This document shows positions 9,834 to 20,193 of a stretch of DNA of 64,000 nucleotides, in pieces; within the stretch, counting starts at the first letter, position 1, and each line of letters starts with the position of its first letter. Below the pieces are notes generated by a model. It worked only from the letters and a program-made list of their open reading frames with translations, did not search any database and was not told where the DNA came from. The position numbers were made by a program, and so were the translations under genes. Source of the stretch: Sulfurospirillum multivorans DSM 12446 (GTDB lineage: Bacteria; Campylobacterota; Campylobacteria; Campylobacterales; Sulfurospirillaceae); assembly GCF_000568815.1 (NCBI RefSeq), contig NZ_CP007201.1, forward strand, positions 3,047,654 to 3,111,653. The letters run 5' to 3'.

Positions 9834-12115
9834 AGTATTTTGAGCATGCGTTGATCGAGCAAACGTTTCATCGTTATCTTGAAAATCCAGCAATTCAGAT
9901 TGTCTCTTTCGACATCTTTGACACTCTCTTTTTTCGAACATGCGGTACGCCCTCAATGGTTTTTGAAATTATGGGAATGCATGAAGAAGTACGCGCATGG
10001 TTTGATACGCCCTCTTCTTTTGCGCATTATCGACGTACTACGGAGCGCACGCTCAAAGCAGGCGGCAAAGAGGCCAGCCTTGCGGAAATTTACGACGCTC
10101 TTCCAATTCCTTTACAGCAAAAAAATCGTTTTTTAGAGATAGAACTCCAAACAGAACGTGATGTTTTGGTGCTCAATCCTCAACTCGAACGATGGATTGA
10201 CATGGCACATTCAGCAGGCAAGCAAATTATTTTAATTTCCGATATGTACCTGAGTACACAAGAAATCACATCCATTGCCCTGTCTCAACTTAAAAACCTC
10301 AACAAAATCTCTCACATCTACGTTTCGTGCGAACAGCAAAAAAGCAAAGCAACGGGAGAGCTTTTTTTACATGTAATGGATGATTTAAACATAAAAGCAT
10401 CCCAGCTTTTACACATTGGGGACAACCCAAATGCCGATATTTCCATAGCGAAAAGCTTTGGCATAGCAACACTTTACTATGGGTTAGAGAGCAATGAAAA
10501 AGAGGCGATGCACCATGAAGCGCTCTATCTCAAAGAAGTTTTACCCCACGGCAATCATGTACGCACACTGAGTCTTCTGTGCAATCCCTATGACACTGCC
10601 CTAGAGCGATTTTACTTCAGACTAGGCGCTTCTCTTTTTGCTCCGATTATAGGAGAATTGAGTCATTGGCTTTTGGCGTGTTCACACCAGTTTGGACTGG
10701 ACAAGCTCTTATTTCTTATGCGAGAAGGTGCCATCTTTCAACACTATTTTCAAAAGCTCTATCCGCATATCGCAACAGATCGTGTGTATGCTTCTCGAAG
10801 ATCCACTCAATTTCTCACGCTCATGCCAGACGATATTGGCAGTCTAAAGCCAGATACATTTAAAGGACTCACGCTTAAAGATCTTTACGAAAACTTTTTT
10901 ATCCCATTTGAGACGAGCGCTCTGCACGCTTATGGCGATCTTTCCTATGAGATGCTTCCAACCCTATACATAGAGGGAAAACCTCTTTTAGAGCATGTTC
11001 AAGAAGAGCTAAATGCAAACAAAAAGAGGATCAGTGATGCGTTTGGGGCGCAAAAAAAGCTCTTGTGTGCTTACCTTGACACGTTACATGTAAACACTTC
11101 ATCCGCCTTGATTGATTTTGGTGGAGGCGGAAGTGTTTTAAAAAACTTACACCCTTTATTTTCCCCTAAAACAAAACCGCATACTTCGATTCTTTTTTAT
11201 CAAAGTGTACGCGGTTACCAAAATTTAAATCACCAGCATACACTCTCCTTTTTACCACACAACGCCAAAACAGCTCATGCCTTAGAGTGCATTGCGCGAA
11301 CACCCGATTTTATTGAAATACTGCTCAACGGTGAGCACCCAACGACCGTAGGATATACAAAGAGTTCTGCTCAAACGGAGTACTTAGCGTGCAACGATCT
11401 CTCTATGAAAACCATCCAAAATGCTTTACATGCAGGCATTGAGAGCTTTTTTAGCCTTGCTCGCGACTATTCTCTTCCTTCCAAAACCTTTTCAAGAGAG
11501 CATTTAGCACTGATGCTTTCACGCCTCATTGAGCTTCCAACACACGAAGAGGTTAAATTTTTGGGAGCTTTGGAGTACGATGAAGGCAGAGGAAGTAGTC
11601 ACCGCTATACGATTATTCAACCTGAGCAGATTGCACAGGTTAAACGCCAAGGAGAAGAGGTCTTTTACAAACACTTTTTAGCCAATCCCTCACACATGAA
11701 ACAGCACTGTATTTGGCCACAAGGTGTTCTTACCACCATCAATCAAAACTTTCTTCTACCCTTTTATGGCACGAACACACATCCCAATCAAAAAGTCATC
11801 GACACCCTTTTAGAAAAATTGGGTGCTTTAAAACCAAAAAAAATCATGATTTACGGAGCAGGCGATCTGTTTAAAGAGCTTCTTCCTTTTTTACATGTAA
11901 GAGATATTCACATTGAAGCGGTGATAGACTCACGTGCAGAAATTCAACCGTTTATCTCCGAAGATTTTCGCGTATTCTCCTTGGAAGAGGCATTGCGCGA
12001 CAAAAAAGAAGCTGTCATTGTAATTGCCAGTGGCGTTTATGGGCAAAGCATCCAAAAGAAAATTGAAGATTTTAGCAAGACAACCGCCAAGCAGATTGTA
12101 GTTGTGACATCATAA
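9830..12115 (+). CDS. Large HAD-domain polysaccharide biosynthesis protein
   Basis: This 761-residue protein starts with a HAD-type phosphatase domain: SFDIFDTLFFR near residues 26-36 (two aspartates), ISDMYLS near 138 and HIGDNPNADI near 200. A long middle region (about 260-640) has DFGGGGS and no domain I can name. The last 90 residues form a Rossmann-like module, IMIYGAGDLFKELLPFL, then VIDS and a region ending in VIVIASG. Related multidomain HAD proteins occur in capsule and glycan clusters. The gene overlaps glf (ATGA) and ends by overlapping the convergent glycosyltransferase gene by 6 bases. The precise reaction is unknown. Confidence 0.7.
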   Translation: MKYFEHALIEQTFHRYLENPAIQIVSFDIFDTLFFRTCGTPSMVFEIMGMHEEVRAWFDTPSSFAHYRRTTERTLKAGGKEASLAEIYDALPIPLQQKNRFLEIELQTERDVLVLNPQLERWIDMAHSAGKQIILISDMYLSTQEITSIALSQLKNLNKISHIYVSCEQQKSKATGELFLHVMDDLNIKASQLLHIGDNPNADISIAKSFGIATLYYGLESNEKEAMHHEALYLKEVLPHGNHVRTLSLLCNPYDTALERFYFRLGASLFAPIIGELSHWLLACSHQFGLDKLLFLMREGAIFQHYFQKLYPHIATDRVYASRRSTQFLTLMPDDIGSLKPDTFKGLTLKDLYENFFIPFETSALHAYGDLSYEMLPTLYIEGKPLLEHVQEELNANKKRISDAFGAQKKLLCAYLDTLHVNTSSALIDFGGGGSVLKNLHPLFSPKTKPHTSILFYQSVRGYQNLNHQHTLSFLPHNAKTAHALECIARTPDFIEILLNGEHPTTVGYTKSSAQTEYLACNDLSMKTIQNALHAGIESFFSLARDYSLPSKTFSREHLALMLSRLIELPTHEEVKFLGALEYDEGRGSSHRYTIIQPEQIAQVKRQGEEVFYKHFLANPSHMKQHCIWPQGVLTTINQNFLLPFYGTNTHPNQKVIDTLLEKLGALKPKKIMIYGAGDLFKELLPFLHVRDIHIEAVIDSRAEIQPFISEDFRVFSLEEALRDKKEAVIVIASGVYGQSIQKKIEDFSKTTAKQIVVVTS

Positions 12116-13165
12116 ATCAAAGCTGTAAATCTGACGCTCTTCTATACCGATCTGTTCTATTAAATAGGTTCGCACTTCACTCTCTCTTCCCAAAAGACTA
12201 ATAAGGATCGTATCATAGTCGATTTCACGGTAAGAGAGCGGGTGAAAAACATGCGTTTTATTAATCGCCTTAGCATCAAGGTCAAAAATGCACGCTACGC
12301 TAGGTCCTAAAAAAGAGGCTATAAGCTTTCCCGTACCACCGTATCCGTAAACTGCAATTTTTGAGTATTTGCTTTTGAGTGTTTCAAGTTGTGAGACAAT
12401 TTTCCCCAGAGCGATAGAAACGCACATGTACGAGGAAGAGTCTGTTTGCGCATCTCGCAAACATTGATACGCTTCGTGCTCATAAATAGCATTGCATGTC
12501 TTCATATACTGCGATGTCACATACAGTTCATCCAAATAACCTCTTGGAACATCTTGCGTATGGATACCGCCCAATAAAAAATTAATAACCGGTATCTCTA
12601 ATTTTACATAAGAATGCCCCGCGTGATACAACTTCAAAATCAAATCAAGATCAGCGTTAATTTTAAATAAGGTATTAAATCGATAATGCTTTACTAACGC
12701 TGTTTTAAAAAAGATAGCTTGATGGCAACACGGCATACGTTTGAAGTACAACGCTAAATCCAATGGAGGTTGATAGACAAAACCGTGGCATTTTTCATTG
12801 CCAACATTAATCCCGCCATACACCATAGCTATATCGTTTTGAAATGCCTTTGCACATGTTTGAATCGTCTCTTGCGTCGTAAATGTATCTCCAGCATTGA
12901 TAAAATTGATCCACGCTCCCGTTGCTTTCATAACGCCTTTGTTCATCGCATCGTAGATTCCGTTATCGGGTTCACTGACCCAATAGGCTAAATATTTTTC
13001 ATATTTTTTAATAATCGCTACCGTGTCATCCGTTGAACCGCCGTCAATGATGATGTATTCTACCAACGGATAATCTTGCGCTATAACGCTTTGAATCGTT
13101 TGCTCAAGAAGTTTCTCAGCATTGTATGTGACCGTTACTACCGTAATTTTTGGCAATGTGCTCAT
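12110..13165 (-). CDS. Family 2 glycosyltransferase with C-terminal Rossmann-like module
   Basis: This 351-residue protein has a GT-A domain at residues 1-230 ([38 protein letters not shown] and NAGD in the place of the metal-binding DxD). After about residue 275 a second segment reads KIAVYGYGGTGKLIASF, then IFDLDAK and ILISLLGRESEV, resembling a nucleotide-binding Rossmann half. The gene is last in the minus-strand run and overlaps its upstream neighbour by ATGA. Donor and acceptor sugars cannot be told from the sequence. Confidence 0.85.
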   Translation of the reverse strand: MSTLPKITVVTVTYNAEKLLEQTIQSVIAQDYPLVEYIIIDGGSTDDTVAIIKKYEKYLAYWVSEPDNGIYDAMNKGVMKATGAWINFINAGDTFTTQETIQTCAKAFQNDIAMVYGGINVGNEKCHGFVYQPPLDLALYFKRMPCCHQAIFFKTALVKHYRFNTLFKINADLDLILKLYHAGHSYVKLEIPVINFLLGGIHTQDVPRGYLDELYVTSQYMKTCNAIYEHEAYQCLRDAQTDSSSYMCVSIALGKIVSQLETLKSKYSKIAVYGYGGTGKLIASFLGPSVACIFDLDAKAINKTHVFHPLSYREIDYDTILISLLGRESEVRTYLIEQIGIEERQIYSFDL

Positions 13166-15165
13166 ACAGAAAGTCTTATAATCTTTTCTTGGTTTACATG
13201 TAACGTTTGGGTAAGATAGTGTTCTATCTCCTCTTCTCTGCCCAAAACGGAAATAATGATTTTATCAAACGGTATATTTGAAAGATTGGAAGGGTTGTAT
13301 ACGCCTCCTTTTTTAATCTCTTTTGCAAGCTCATTACTTTTTTGATCAATAAAGGCAACGATTTTATCGGGAATCAACGCTTGGATAGTTCTACCTACAG
13401 CACCATGCCCATAAATCAAATAAGAAGCATTTAAAGCTCCAAGTTCTTGAATATGATGTATAAGAGCATTAAAATTCTGTTGAAAAGCTATTTTAGAATA
13501 ATTGGATGCAAACTGGTGATGATTGTTTTTTGACGAACACATTACTTGATTTAGCAACCCTCTTTGATCAGAAGTTGCAAATTGAGAAAACTGTCTAAAT
13601 TGTCCATTCTGCTTTACAAAAGCCACATCAACTTGCGCTAAAGCACCATCAAGGGGTCGATGTAAAAATCCAAAAATTCCATGAACCACATAACCTTTTG
13701 TATGCATATACGCTATGACCTCATGGAGCTGAGGACCATGTTTAAAAAACGGATGTAAAGAAACTTCTAAGACAATAACCTCTGTATTTTTTAACAGCTT
13801 TTCATATCCTGCCAATACATCCAGTTCAGCACCTTGAACATCAATTTTTAAAAAAACTTTTCGACTACCTGTGACATGTTCCGCACACAGCACATCCAAT
13901 CTTTCTGCATCAACTTCTCGACACTCTCCATCTGTTACATCCCCTTCACTCTCTTGGTATAAAGAAGATCCAACCAAATCAGGATGAACAAAAAAGGAGA
14001 GTTTTTGAGATTTTTTAGCAGCAGCAACTTTATAAATATGCACATCTTCATAGCGATTTGCAATAGCATCAAGATAATGCGAACACTCTTCTAAAGGCTC
14101 AACAAGCACGATAGTCGATTCTGGAAACACCTCATAGATCTCCCCTGTTCCAAAGGCCACTCCTACATCTACCACAACTTCAGGATAAAAAAGATGGTCA
14201 TTTTTAAGATAGTGAAGGTATTCACCAAGATTTTTATGGTTTGTTTTCATTCTGTGTTGAAGCTCATCTATCTGTGACATTATCTCTCCTTGTAATACGA
14301 ACTCTTTTTTTTGAAAATCAAAAATAATTTTAAAAGGATATTGAGCGATTTCTCTTATGCTAATTTCTTTCTTTTCAATGGAATCTTTGGTTAACCCTTG
14401 GTTCTGAATCTCTAATTTTATTTTTTGCATCGTCTTTAAATGACACTGATCAAAAAAAGAGAGTTTCTCTCGTTCTCTTTGAAGTGCATATTCACATTCA
14501 TCCCCATACTCTTGCTGATGCAACCGTGAAAGTTGACCCTCTCGTACGCGAAAACCTCCTATCAATGTATCTACTTCAAACAATCGAGTATGTTTAAAAA
14601 AACGCAACCATAGCTCAAAATCTCCAGCATATTTTAATGAAGTATCAACTTTACCACCTGCTTTTTCCCATAATTCTCTTCGCCAAAATGTTGACTCTTG
14701 CTGAATATGCAGTTGAGGCGTTAGAAACATATCGTACCAAGAACGTTGATGGGGCCTTCGAACAAGAACGGTTCGTCCTTGTTCATCAAATAGTGTATTC
14801 ATTCCTGTTAACCACTGAACGGTTGGTAATGCAGTAAAGATATTAGCGATGTTAAACAATGCTTTAGCATGATACATGTCATCAGCATTCAACCACGCCA
14901 TTATGTCTCCCGTTGCTTTCTCAAATCCTTTTTGAAGAGCATGATACATACCCCCATCAGGCTCACTAATCCAATACATAAGGTTTGCTTCGTAGTGTTT
15001 AATAATATCCACAGTCCTATCCGTACTTCCACCATCAATAATAATATATTCAAGATTTGGATAGTCTTGGCTTAGTAGGCTTTGAATTGTTTGCTCTAAA
15101 TACTGTTCAGCATTGTATGTGACGGTAACAATCGTAATTTTTGGGAAATTTACTCCTAGCATCAT
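13162..15165 (-). CDS. Fusion: GT2 glycosyltransferase, FkbM methyltransferase, Rossmann-like module
   Basis: This 667-residue protein has three parts. Residues 1-260 are a GT-A glycosyltransferase ([44 protein letters not shown]). Residues about 290-520 are an FkbM-type SAM methyltransferase ([37 protein letters not shown]). Residues about 585-667 are the same module seen at the ends of neighbouring proteins ([35 protein letters not shown]). It overlaps both neighbours by ATGA. The fusion suggests that a sugar is transferred and then methylated by one polypeptide. Confidence 0.85.
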   Translation of the reverse strand: MMLGVNFPKITIVTVTYNAEQYLEQTIQSLLSQDYPNLEYIIIDGGSTDRTVDIIKHYEANLMYWISEPDGGMYHALQKGFEKATGDIMAWLNADDMYHAKALFNIANIFTALPTVQWLTGMNTLFDEQGRTVLVRRPHQRSWYDMFLTPQLHIQQESTFWRRELWEKAGGKVDTSLKYAGDFELWLRFFKHTRLFEVDTLIGGFRVREGQLSRLHQQEYGDECEYALQREREKLSFFDQCHLKTMQKIKLEIQNQGLTKDSIEKKEISIREIAQYPFKIIFDFQKKEFVLQGEIMSQIDELQHRMKTNHKNLGEYLHYLKNDHLFYPEVVVDVGVAFGTGEIYEVFPESTIVLVEPLEECSHYLDAIANRYEDVHIYKVAAAKKSQKLSFFVHPDLVGSSLYQESEGDVTDGECREVDAERLDVLCAEHVTGSRKVFLKIDVQGAELDVLAGYEKLLKNTEVIVLEVSLHPFFKHGPQLHEVIAYMHTKGYVVHGIFGFLHRPLDGALAQVDVAFVKQNGQFRQFSQFATSDQRGLLNQVMCSSKNNHHQFASNYSKIAFQQNFNALIHHIQELGALNASYLIYGHGAVGRTIQALIPDKIVAFIDQKSNELAKEIKKGGVYNPSNLSNIPFDKIIISVLGREEEIEHYLTQTLHVNQEKIIRLSV

Positions 15166-15716
15166 GGTTCCGATTTCACAAAATATTTTTCAAAAAAAAG
15201 TTCTGATTTAAAGTCTTTCGCATGCGATTTAATCCATGCTATGTCTTTATCCCACCAGCGGAAATTTTCGAGAAACTCAATTTGTTCAGGACTAAACCGA
15301 TAAGAAATAATTTTTGCAGGAACGCCACCAACAATAGCATATGCAGGAACATCCTTTGTTACGATAGCTCCCGCTGCGATAATAGCACCATTCCCTATTG
15401 TAACCCCATTAAGCAAAATCGCCCGTAATCCAATCCACACATCATTGCCAACAATTACAGGTGTGTGTTCCTCATAGAGCTGTTCTTCTACAAAACTCAC
15501 CCCGCATCCAATATTGTTTTCAGAGAAAAAGGCAGGATATGTTGATATAAATTCTGTTGTTGGATGCTTACCAATGCCACTGCTTACTGCTGGGGCAATA
15601 GAACAAAATTTTCCTATCCGTGTGTTACTTAAACTGCATCCATTGCAAATATAGGTATATGGGCCTACCTCAACATTATTTGGAAATATGCGTACATCCT
15701 CGGATGATTCAATCAT
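15162..15716 (-). CDS. Left-handed beta-helix acetyltransferase, CatB/xenobiotic type
   Basis: This 184-residue protein has hexapeptide repeats ([54 protein letters not shown]) and the family ending [14 protein letters not shown]. This is the CatB-type hexapeptide O- or N-acetyltransferase fold that uses acetyl-CoA. Within a polysaccharide cluster it most likely acetylates a sugar hydroxyl; drug acetylation is the alternative by family name only. It starts at ATG 15716, 21 bases after the upstream gene, and overlaps the downstream fusion gene. Confidence 0.85.
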   Translation of the reverse strand: MIESSEDVRIFPNNVEVGPYTYICNGCSLSNTRIGKFCSIAPAVSSGIGKHPTTEFISTYPAFFSENNIGCGVSFVEEQLYEEHTPVIVGNDVWIGLRAILLNGVTIGNGAIIAAGAIVTKDVPAYAIVGGVPAKIISYRFSPEQIEFLENFRWWDKDIAWIKSHAKDFKSELFFEKYFVKSEP

Positions 15717-15737
15717 TTTTACTTTTCTCCTCTTCCA

Positions 15738-16958
15738 TTAATCGTTTAGAATATCAAGAGACACCATACGTTCCATAGGAACATTGTACATTACATGTAA
15801 TGTTGACATAATCTCTTTTGCCCTACCAAATGGACTAATCAAAATCTGATATTCAGGATTTTTATGCAACGAATCTAAATAATAGATAGGAATATTTTCT
15901 ATAAAATCGCCCTGCTTAGAAATGTCTTGATCAATCATATAAACAATGGATGTAGGCATAAAGTTAATAATCAATTTTGCTCCGAAGCCTGCACCATAAA
16001 CAATATAGTACTTATCATCGCGTTTTAGTGTAGATAAATAATTGTATACAATTCCCAAGCTTTTTGAAAATGCAATCGTGTCATTTTTTATTTGGATATT
16101 CTCTCTGTAAAAAAGTTTTATGCGATTGAGCGCAATTTCATTTTCTTCTATTTGGTGGGTGTAGGTTACCGTTTGTTTTGTATTTAATACTCCCGTATAA
16201 ATATCATTCGTATCACAGTGAATACCAGAACCATCAAACCCTATGTTATAAACATATGTCTGTGAAGGGCTAAGACAGAGCCCTTTATGTCTAAAAAAAG
16301 TTGCGTACCAAAAAACTGCCCACGTATTGATCTGATTTTTTGCATTTTTTATTACTTGTTGCCAGAAAAAATTTATCCCTTCGAGATCAAAAGCATAGAT
16401 ATCCTCTTGTGTAAAATTCTCTATTAAGTGTTGAGGATTCTTTTCAAAATGTTTCCATCTATCTTGCCAAGTTGCCCATCCCCAACATTGTATTGCCCGC
16501 CATAAAAAAGTGTCTTCCAAATGTGCTGTTTCAATAGGATAATTCCAACCACTTATATGCCATACTCGTTTCTCATTTTCATAAAAGATGAGAGCATTGT
16601 TCATAAAATTTAAAAATTGAGGACTAGTAACAATATCGTCTTCTAACACTATAACTTTGCCATATTTGGTGATAATGGCGCTCACTCCATCAATAATATT
16701 GTCAGCTAATCCCCAATTTATATCTCTTTCAATAATAGTGATTTTATTAAACCCTTTTATGGTTTTTAGATACGCTCTCACATTTTCAACTTCTCGCAAT
16801 GAATCTTCATCTTTTGCACCATCACTAAAGATGAATAATTGACTATCACCCGCTGTTTCATTTTTTTGGAGTGCTTCTACTGTTTGACGAGTGTGCCATA
16901 AGCGATTGTAGACAAATAGTACAATAGGCGCTAGTATCATAGTTTGCTTTACTTTCAT
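15738..16958 (-). CDS. Glycosyltransferase with C-terminal Rossmann-like module
   Basis: This 406-residue protein begins with PIVLFVYNRLWHTRQTVEAL and has IFSDGAKDEDS, EDDIVTS for metal and nucleotide binding, and the HISGWNYP and CWGWATWQDRW segments seen in GT-A proteins often annotated as HlpA-like glycosyltransferases. After about residue 310 there is the same module as in its neighbours (YYIVYGAGFGAKLIINF, YMIDQDIS, ILISPFGRAKEI). The DNA is A+T-rich relative to the pse genes. Sugar specificity unknown. Confidence 0.8.
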   Translation of the reverse strand: MKVKQTMILAPIVLFVYNRLWHTRQTVEALQKNETAGDSQLFIFSDGAKDEDSLREVENVRAYLKTIKGFNKITIIERDINWGLADNIIDGVSAIITKYGKVIVLEDDIVTSPQFLNFMNNALIFYENEKRVWHISGWNYPIETAHLEDTFLWRAIQCWGWATWQDRWKHFEKNPQHLIENFTQEDIYAFDLEGINFFWQQVIKNAKNQINTWAVFWYATFFRHKGLCLSPSQTYVYNIGFDGSGIHCDTNDIYTGVLNTKQTVTYTHQIEENEIALNRIKLFYRENIQIKNDTIAFSKSLGIVYNYLSTLKRDDKYYIVYGAGFGAKLIINFMPTSIVYMIDQDISKQGDFIENIPIYYLDSLHKNPEYQILISPFGRAKEIMSTLHVMYNVPMERMVSLDILND

Positions 16959-17013
16959 TATTTTTTCAGTTGATGTATCATAATAACAATCTCATGATAT
17001 GATTTTTAACATT

Positions 17014-17682
17014 TTAGCCCTTTGTGCAGAAATAAATCTCTCCAGAGGCTTTCGTAATACCCATTAACGTAATCTGTTGAGCATCTAAAAAATCTTTTGC
17101 ACAAATCACTTCTACACTCCAACCACACTCTTCTAATCTATTTTTATAGTCGATCCCATAATTTCTTACATGATCAGGGTCTCCATAATGTTTCATTCGT
17201 TCCTCTTTTGTAACAACAGAAAAATCTTCTTCCGTCTTCCCTTTTGAGACAATAGGAACAAGCAAAATAGCCCAACCATCATTTTTCAAAACTCTATGCA
17301 ACTCCTTCATTGCTTTTCTATCATCAACAATATGTTCTAGGACATGAGAACAAAAGATACAATCAAATGATTCATGTGGGTATGCAATGTTTGTGATATC
17401 CATTTTAACTTTAACACGTTTATCCGTGAGATCGGCTGTTATATAATTTTCTTCTCCAAAGATTGTCCCAAACTTATTTTTCAAAACATTTTCAGGCGCA
17501 ATATGTAACATTTTTTTATTTTTATATTCTTGAGGAGTTATTTTTTTTTCTAGAAATAACCAACTGAGACGATGTCTTTCAACTGCGCCACAGATAGGGC
17601 ACATAGCATCATCACGCGCGATATGACCGAACGGTTTAAAACTCTCGGAATTTTGTTGACAGATAGGGCAATATCTATTCAT
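17014..17682 (-). CDS. Class I SAM methyltransferase with N-terminal zinc-ribbon-like motif
   Basis: This 222-residue protein starts with two CxxC pairs (CPICQQ and CPICGAVERHR), likely a zinc-binding knuckle, followed by a methyltransferase domain. SAM-binding motif I is atypical (MLHIAPENVL); later motifs are DCIFCSHVLEHI and WAILLVPI. It overlaps the upstream methyltransferase gene by ATGA. The target could be a sugar in this cluster. It is separated from the downstream gene by 55 A+T-rich bases, where I see no clear terminator. Confidence 0.75.
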   Translation of the reverse strand: MNRYCPICQQNSESFKPFGHIARDDAMCPICGAVERHRLSWLFLEKKITPQEYKNKKMLHIAPENVLKNKFGTIFGEENYITADLTDKRVKVKMDITNIAYPHESFDCIFCSHVLEHIVDDRKAMKELHRVLKNDGWAILLVPIVSKGKTEEDFSVVTKEERMKHYGDPDHVRNYGIDYKNRLEECGWSVEVICAKDFLDAQQITLMGITKASGEIYFCTKG

Positions 17683-18392
17683 GTATCTCCTTTTCTAGCT
17701 ATTACAAAAAATCCAACACTTTCAAGAGACCATCCTCGATGGAGTTTATCGAATATCGGTGCTAATTTTTGGCTTGTATACCAAAGGGGTATCAGTAAAC
17801 ATTGTGTTAAAAATCGTCGCAGGAGAGAGCCTTTAATCCATCGTAAACTAAAATAATTCATTTTTAAAGACAGCATTGTAAAAAATCCACTCATAGGTTG
17901 TACATGGATATCCCTAAAACCTGCTTTTTCAAAGATGTATTTTAATCCATACGGAGAATATCGGAAATAATCATAAGGCGATTCATGAACCCACCACATC
18001 CAAGGAACTTGGAGAATCATATATCCACCATTTTTCAAGATTCGATAACTTTCATCTAAGAAAATTTGAGGCTCACAGAGATGCTCCATCACAGAAAACG
18101 AGATGACAGTATCTGCAAAATGATTTTCTAACTGGATTTTACCGTTTAAATCAGAGATGACATTGGCTTTTGAATTGTGCAATGTATGCGTCCAATCAAC
18201 TCCGATATACTGATCAACGTATGATAAAAAATATTCTTTATAAGGTGCTTCACCGCATCCCAAATCAACTAAAACCCCTTTGTAATAACGCGCATACGCA
18301 TTGAGCCATCTATCAAAATTATCATAAATTAACCAATTATAAGATTTTCTATTTGTATGTTTTTGACTTGGGTTTAAAATAATTTTTTTCAT
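17679..18392 (-). CDS. Class I SAM-dependent methyltransferase
   Basis: This 237-residue protein has SAM-binding motif I VDLGCGEAPYKEYF near residue 41, the motif II acid in IGVDWT, and VISFSVMEHLCEP, followed by GGYMILQVPW. This is the UbiE/Methyltransf_11 type of fold often found in glycan clusters. It overlaps both neighbours by ATGA and is thus co-transcribed with the formyltransferase. The substrate is not evident. Confidence 0.8.
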   Translation of the reverse strand: MKKIILNPSQKHTNRKSYNWLIYDNFDRWLNAYARYYKGVLVDLGCGEAPYKEYFLSYVDQYIGVDWTHTLHNSKANVISDLNGKIQLENHFADTVISFSVMEHLCEPQIFLDESYRILKNGGYMILQVPWMWWVHESPYDYFRYSPYGLKYIFEKAGFRDIHVQPMSGFFTMLSLKMNYFSLRWIKGSLLRRFLTQCLLIPLWYTSQKLAPIFDKLHRGWSLESVGFFVIARKGDT

Positions 18393-19114
18393 GGATTTTT
18401 TTTTAAATTTATTGAGATGAAAATTTTATCTCCATTCTCATCAATAAAATAGCTATTTTCATACGGAGGGTGCGTCATTGCTCTTAAGTAATCTATCGCT
18501 TCTTTCATTGTAACTTTTTTAGCAAGATCAATCTTACAAATATTATGATAGTCTTGAATAGAATTATAATTTCCTTCCTGCGAAGGTTTAATTGTCGTAT
18601 AACGGTTAGAGACAATAACATCAATATATTTTTCTAATAATTGAATTTCTTTATTTAAAATTCGCTTGTACACCTCAAATGATCTATCATCTGGCAATGT
18701 CTCCATCTCTTCTTGGACGATAATATCACCATGATCTATCTCTTCATCCATAACATGAATTGTTACACCAATAGGCAATTTGTTTATGATGGAAAATACT
18801 TGTGGAAACCACCCGCGATTATAAGGATTAAATCCTGGATGAATATTTATACATCGAATACTCGTGACAAGTTCTCGCGGGAAGACTTGCTTTGAATGAC
18901 AAGACATACCCAAAACATATCCACTATCTATTAAGTGATTGTAATTATTTTTTAAAATTATTGGTACAATTTTACTGCTTTCGATCTCTTCTCGAAAGAT
19001 TGCATCACTTTTTGGACTGCAATAATAATCTACCAAAAATCCTCTTTTTTGAAAAATTTTTGTAAATTGCTCATAAATAAATTTATTATCAATCACTACA
19101 AAGAATCTTTTCAT
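18389..19114 (-). CDS. Sugar N-formyltransferase (dTDP-4-amino-4,6-dideoxyhexose type)
   Basis: This 241-residue protein resembles the WlaRD/VioF group of N10-formyl-tetrahydrofolate-dependent sugar formyltransferases. The catalytic core is visible as NIHPGFNPYNRGWFPQ (Asn and His) with the later acid in VMDEEIDHGDII. Formylation of the 4-amino group of a dTDP-4-amino-4,6-dideoxyhexose fits the aminotransferase gene immediately upstream (ATGA overlap). No dTDP-glucose synthase or dehydratase is in the window, so the substrate must come from genes elsewhere. Confidence 0.82.
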   Translation of the reverse strand: MKRFFVVIDNKFIYEQFTKIFQKRGFLVDYYCSPKSDAIFREEIESSKIVPIILKNNYNHLIDSGYVLGMSCHSKQVFPRELVTSIRCINIHPGFNPYNRGWFPQVFSIINKLPIGVTIHVMDEEIDHGDIIVQEEMETLPDDRSFEVYKRILNKEIQLLEKYIDVIVSNRYTTIKPSQEGNYNSIQDYHNICKIDLAKKVTMKEAIDYLRAMTHPPYENSYFIDENGDKIFISINLKKNP

Positions 19115-20193
19115 ACCACAGCTCTCTTAATGCTATCTATAATGTTTTTTTGAATATCTTCAGATAACTCGCCATACATTGGTAAACACAAAATCTTGCT
19201 TGCAATATTTCTTGATATTGACATGTACTGTTTTGGCTCTATGTAATGTAACGTATCAAGAGAAGGGTAAAAATATCTTCGAGTAAAAATATTTTGTTTT
19301 CTAAGGACTGTTTCCACTTTCTTAAGTTGCGTTTCATTTTTAAAAACTACAGGAAAATAACCATAATTTTGGGTAGCATTATGATTTTGTGTTTGCATTT
19401 GTACAACATTGTGTAATTCACATCGATACCTTTCATAAACGATTTTTCGCTTCTGATGTATTGCTTCTATATCATCTAAGATGCAAAGACCCATTGCCGC
19501 TTCAAACTCATTCATTTTTGCGTTGGTTCCAAGCTCTGGTATCTCCTCAGCATTCTTAATGCCAAAATTTATAAGATATCTCGCCTTTTTTACCAAGGCA
19601 TCATCGTTAATGATCAATGCCCCACCTTCAATGGTATGAAAAATTTTTGTGGCATGAAAACTAAGGGTTGATATCTCTCCATAATTCAAGATACTTTGAT
19701 CTTTATATCTTACACCAAAAGCATGTGCCGCATCATAAATCACTTTCAAATGATACTTTTTAGATATCTTATCTATTGCTTCCACATCACAAGCATTACC
19801 AAAGACATGAACAGGAAGAATAGCAGAAGTATTAGGCGTAATGAGTTTCTCTATATTTTTGGGATTTAGATTAAAGGTTTGCTTATCAATATCTGCAAAA
19901 ATAGGCAAAAGCCCATTGGTCACAAGAGAGCTTGTTGTTGCAACAAAGCTAAAAGGAGTTGTTATAACAAAGCCCTTTAATCCCAGTGTTCTATAGGCTA
20001 TTTCAAGGGCAACTGTACCATTTGACACAAGAACAATGTTTTTTACGCCTAAGTATTCAGCCAATTTTTTTTCAAGTCTTTGTACTAATGAACCATTATT
20101 GGTCACCCACCCATTAGCATATATTTCATCAATATAACTTTTGTATTTTTCTTTGTTTGGCAAATATGTTTTGGTAACATTAATCACTCCCAT
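19111..20193 (-). CDS. DegT/DnrJ/EryC1/StrS sugar aminotransferase
   Basis: This PLP-dependent aminotransferase has 360 residues from ATG 20193; an extension to 20313 would run through the upstream gene and does not match the family. It has SNGTVALEIAY for phosphate binding, VIYDAAHAFG, and SFHATKIFHTIEGG with the Schiff-base lysine. The family makes 4-amino (or 3-amino) dideoxy sugars from dTDP-4-keto-6-deoxyglucose. Followed at once by a formyltransferase, it probably supplies the amino sugar that is formylated. It overlaps the WecF-like gene by 14 bases. Confidence 0.88.
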   Translation of the reverse strand: MGVINVTKTYLPNKEKYKSYIDEIYANGWVTNNGSLVQRLEKKLAEYLGVKNIVLVSNGTVALEIAYRTLGLKGFVITTPFSFVATTSSLVTNGLLPIFADIDKQTFNLNPKNIEKLITPNTSAILPVHVFGNACDVEAIDKISKKYHLKVIYDAAHAFGVRYKDQSILNYGEISTLSFHATKIFHTIEGGALIINDDALVKKARYLINFGIKNAEEIPELGTNAKMNEFEAAMGLCILDDIEAIHQKRKIVYERYRCELHNVVQMQTQNHNATQNYGYFPVVFKNETQLKKVETVLRKQNIFTRRYFYPSLDTLHYIEPKQYMSISRNIASKILCLPMYGELSEDIQKNIIDSIKRAVV

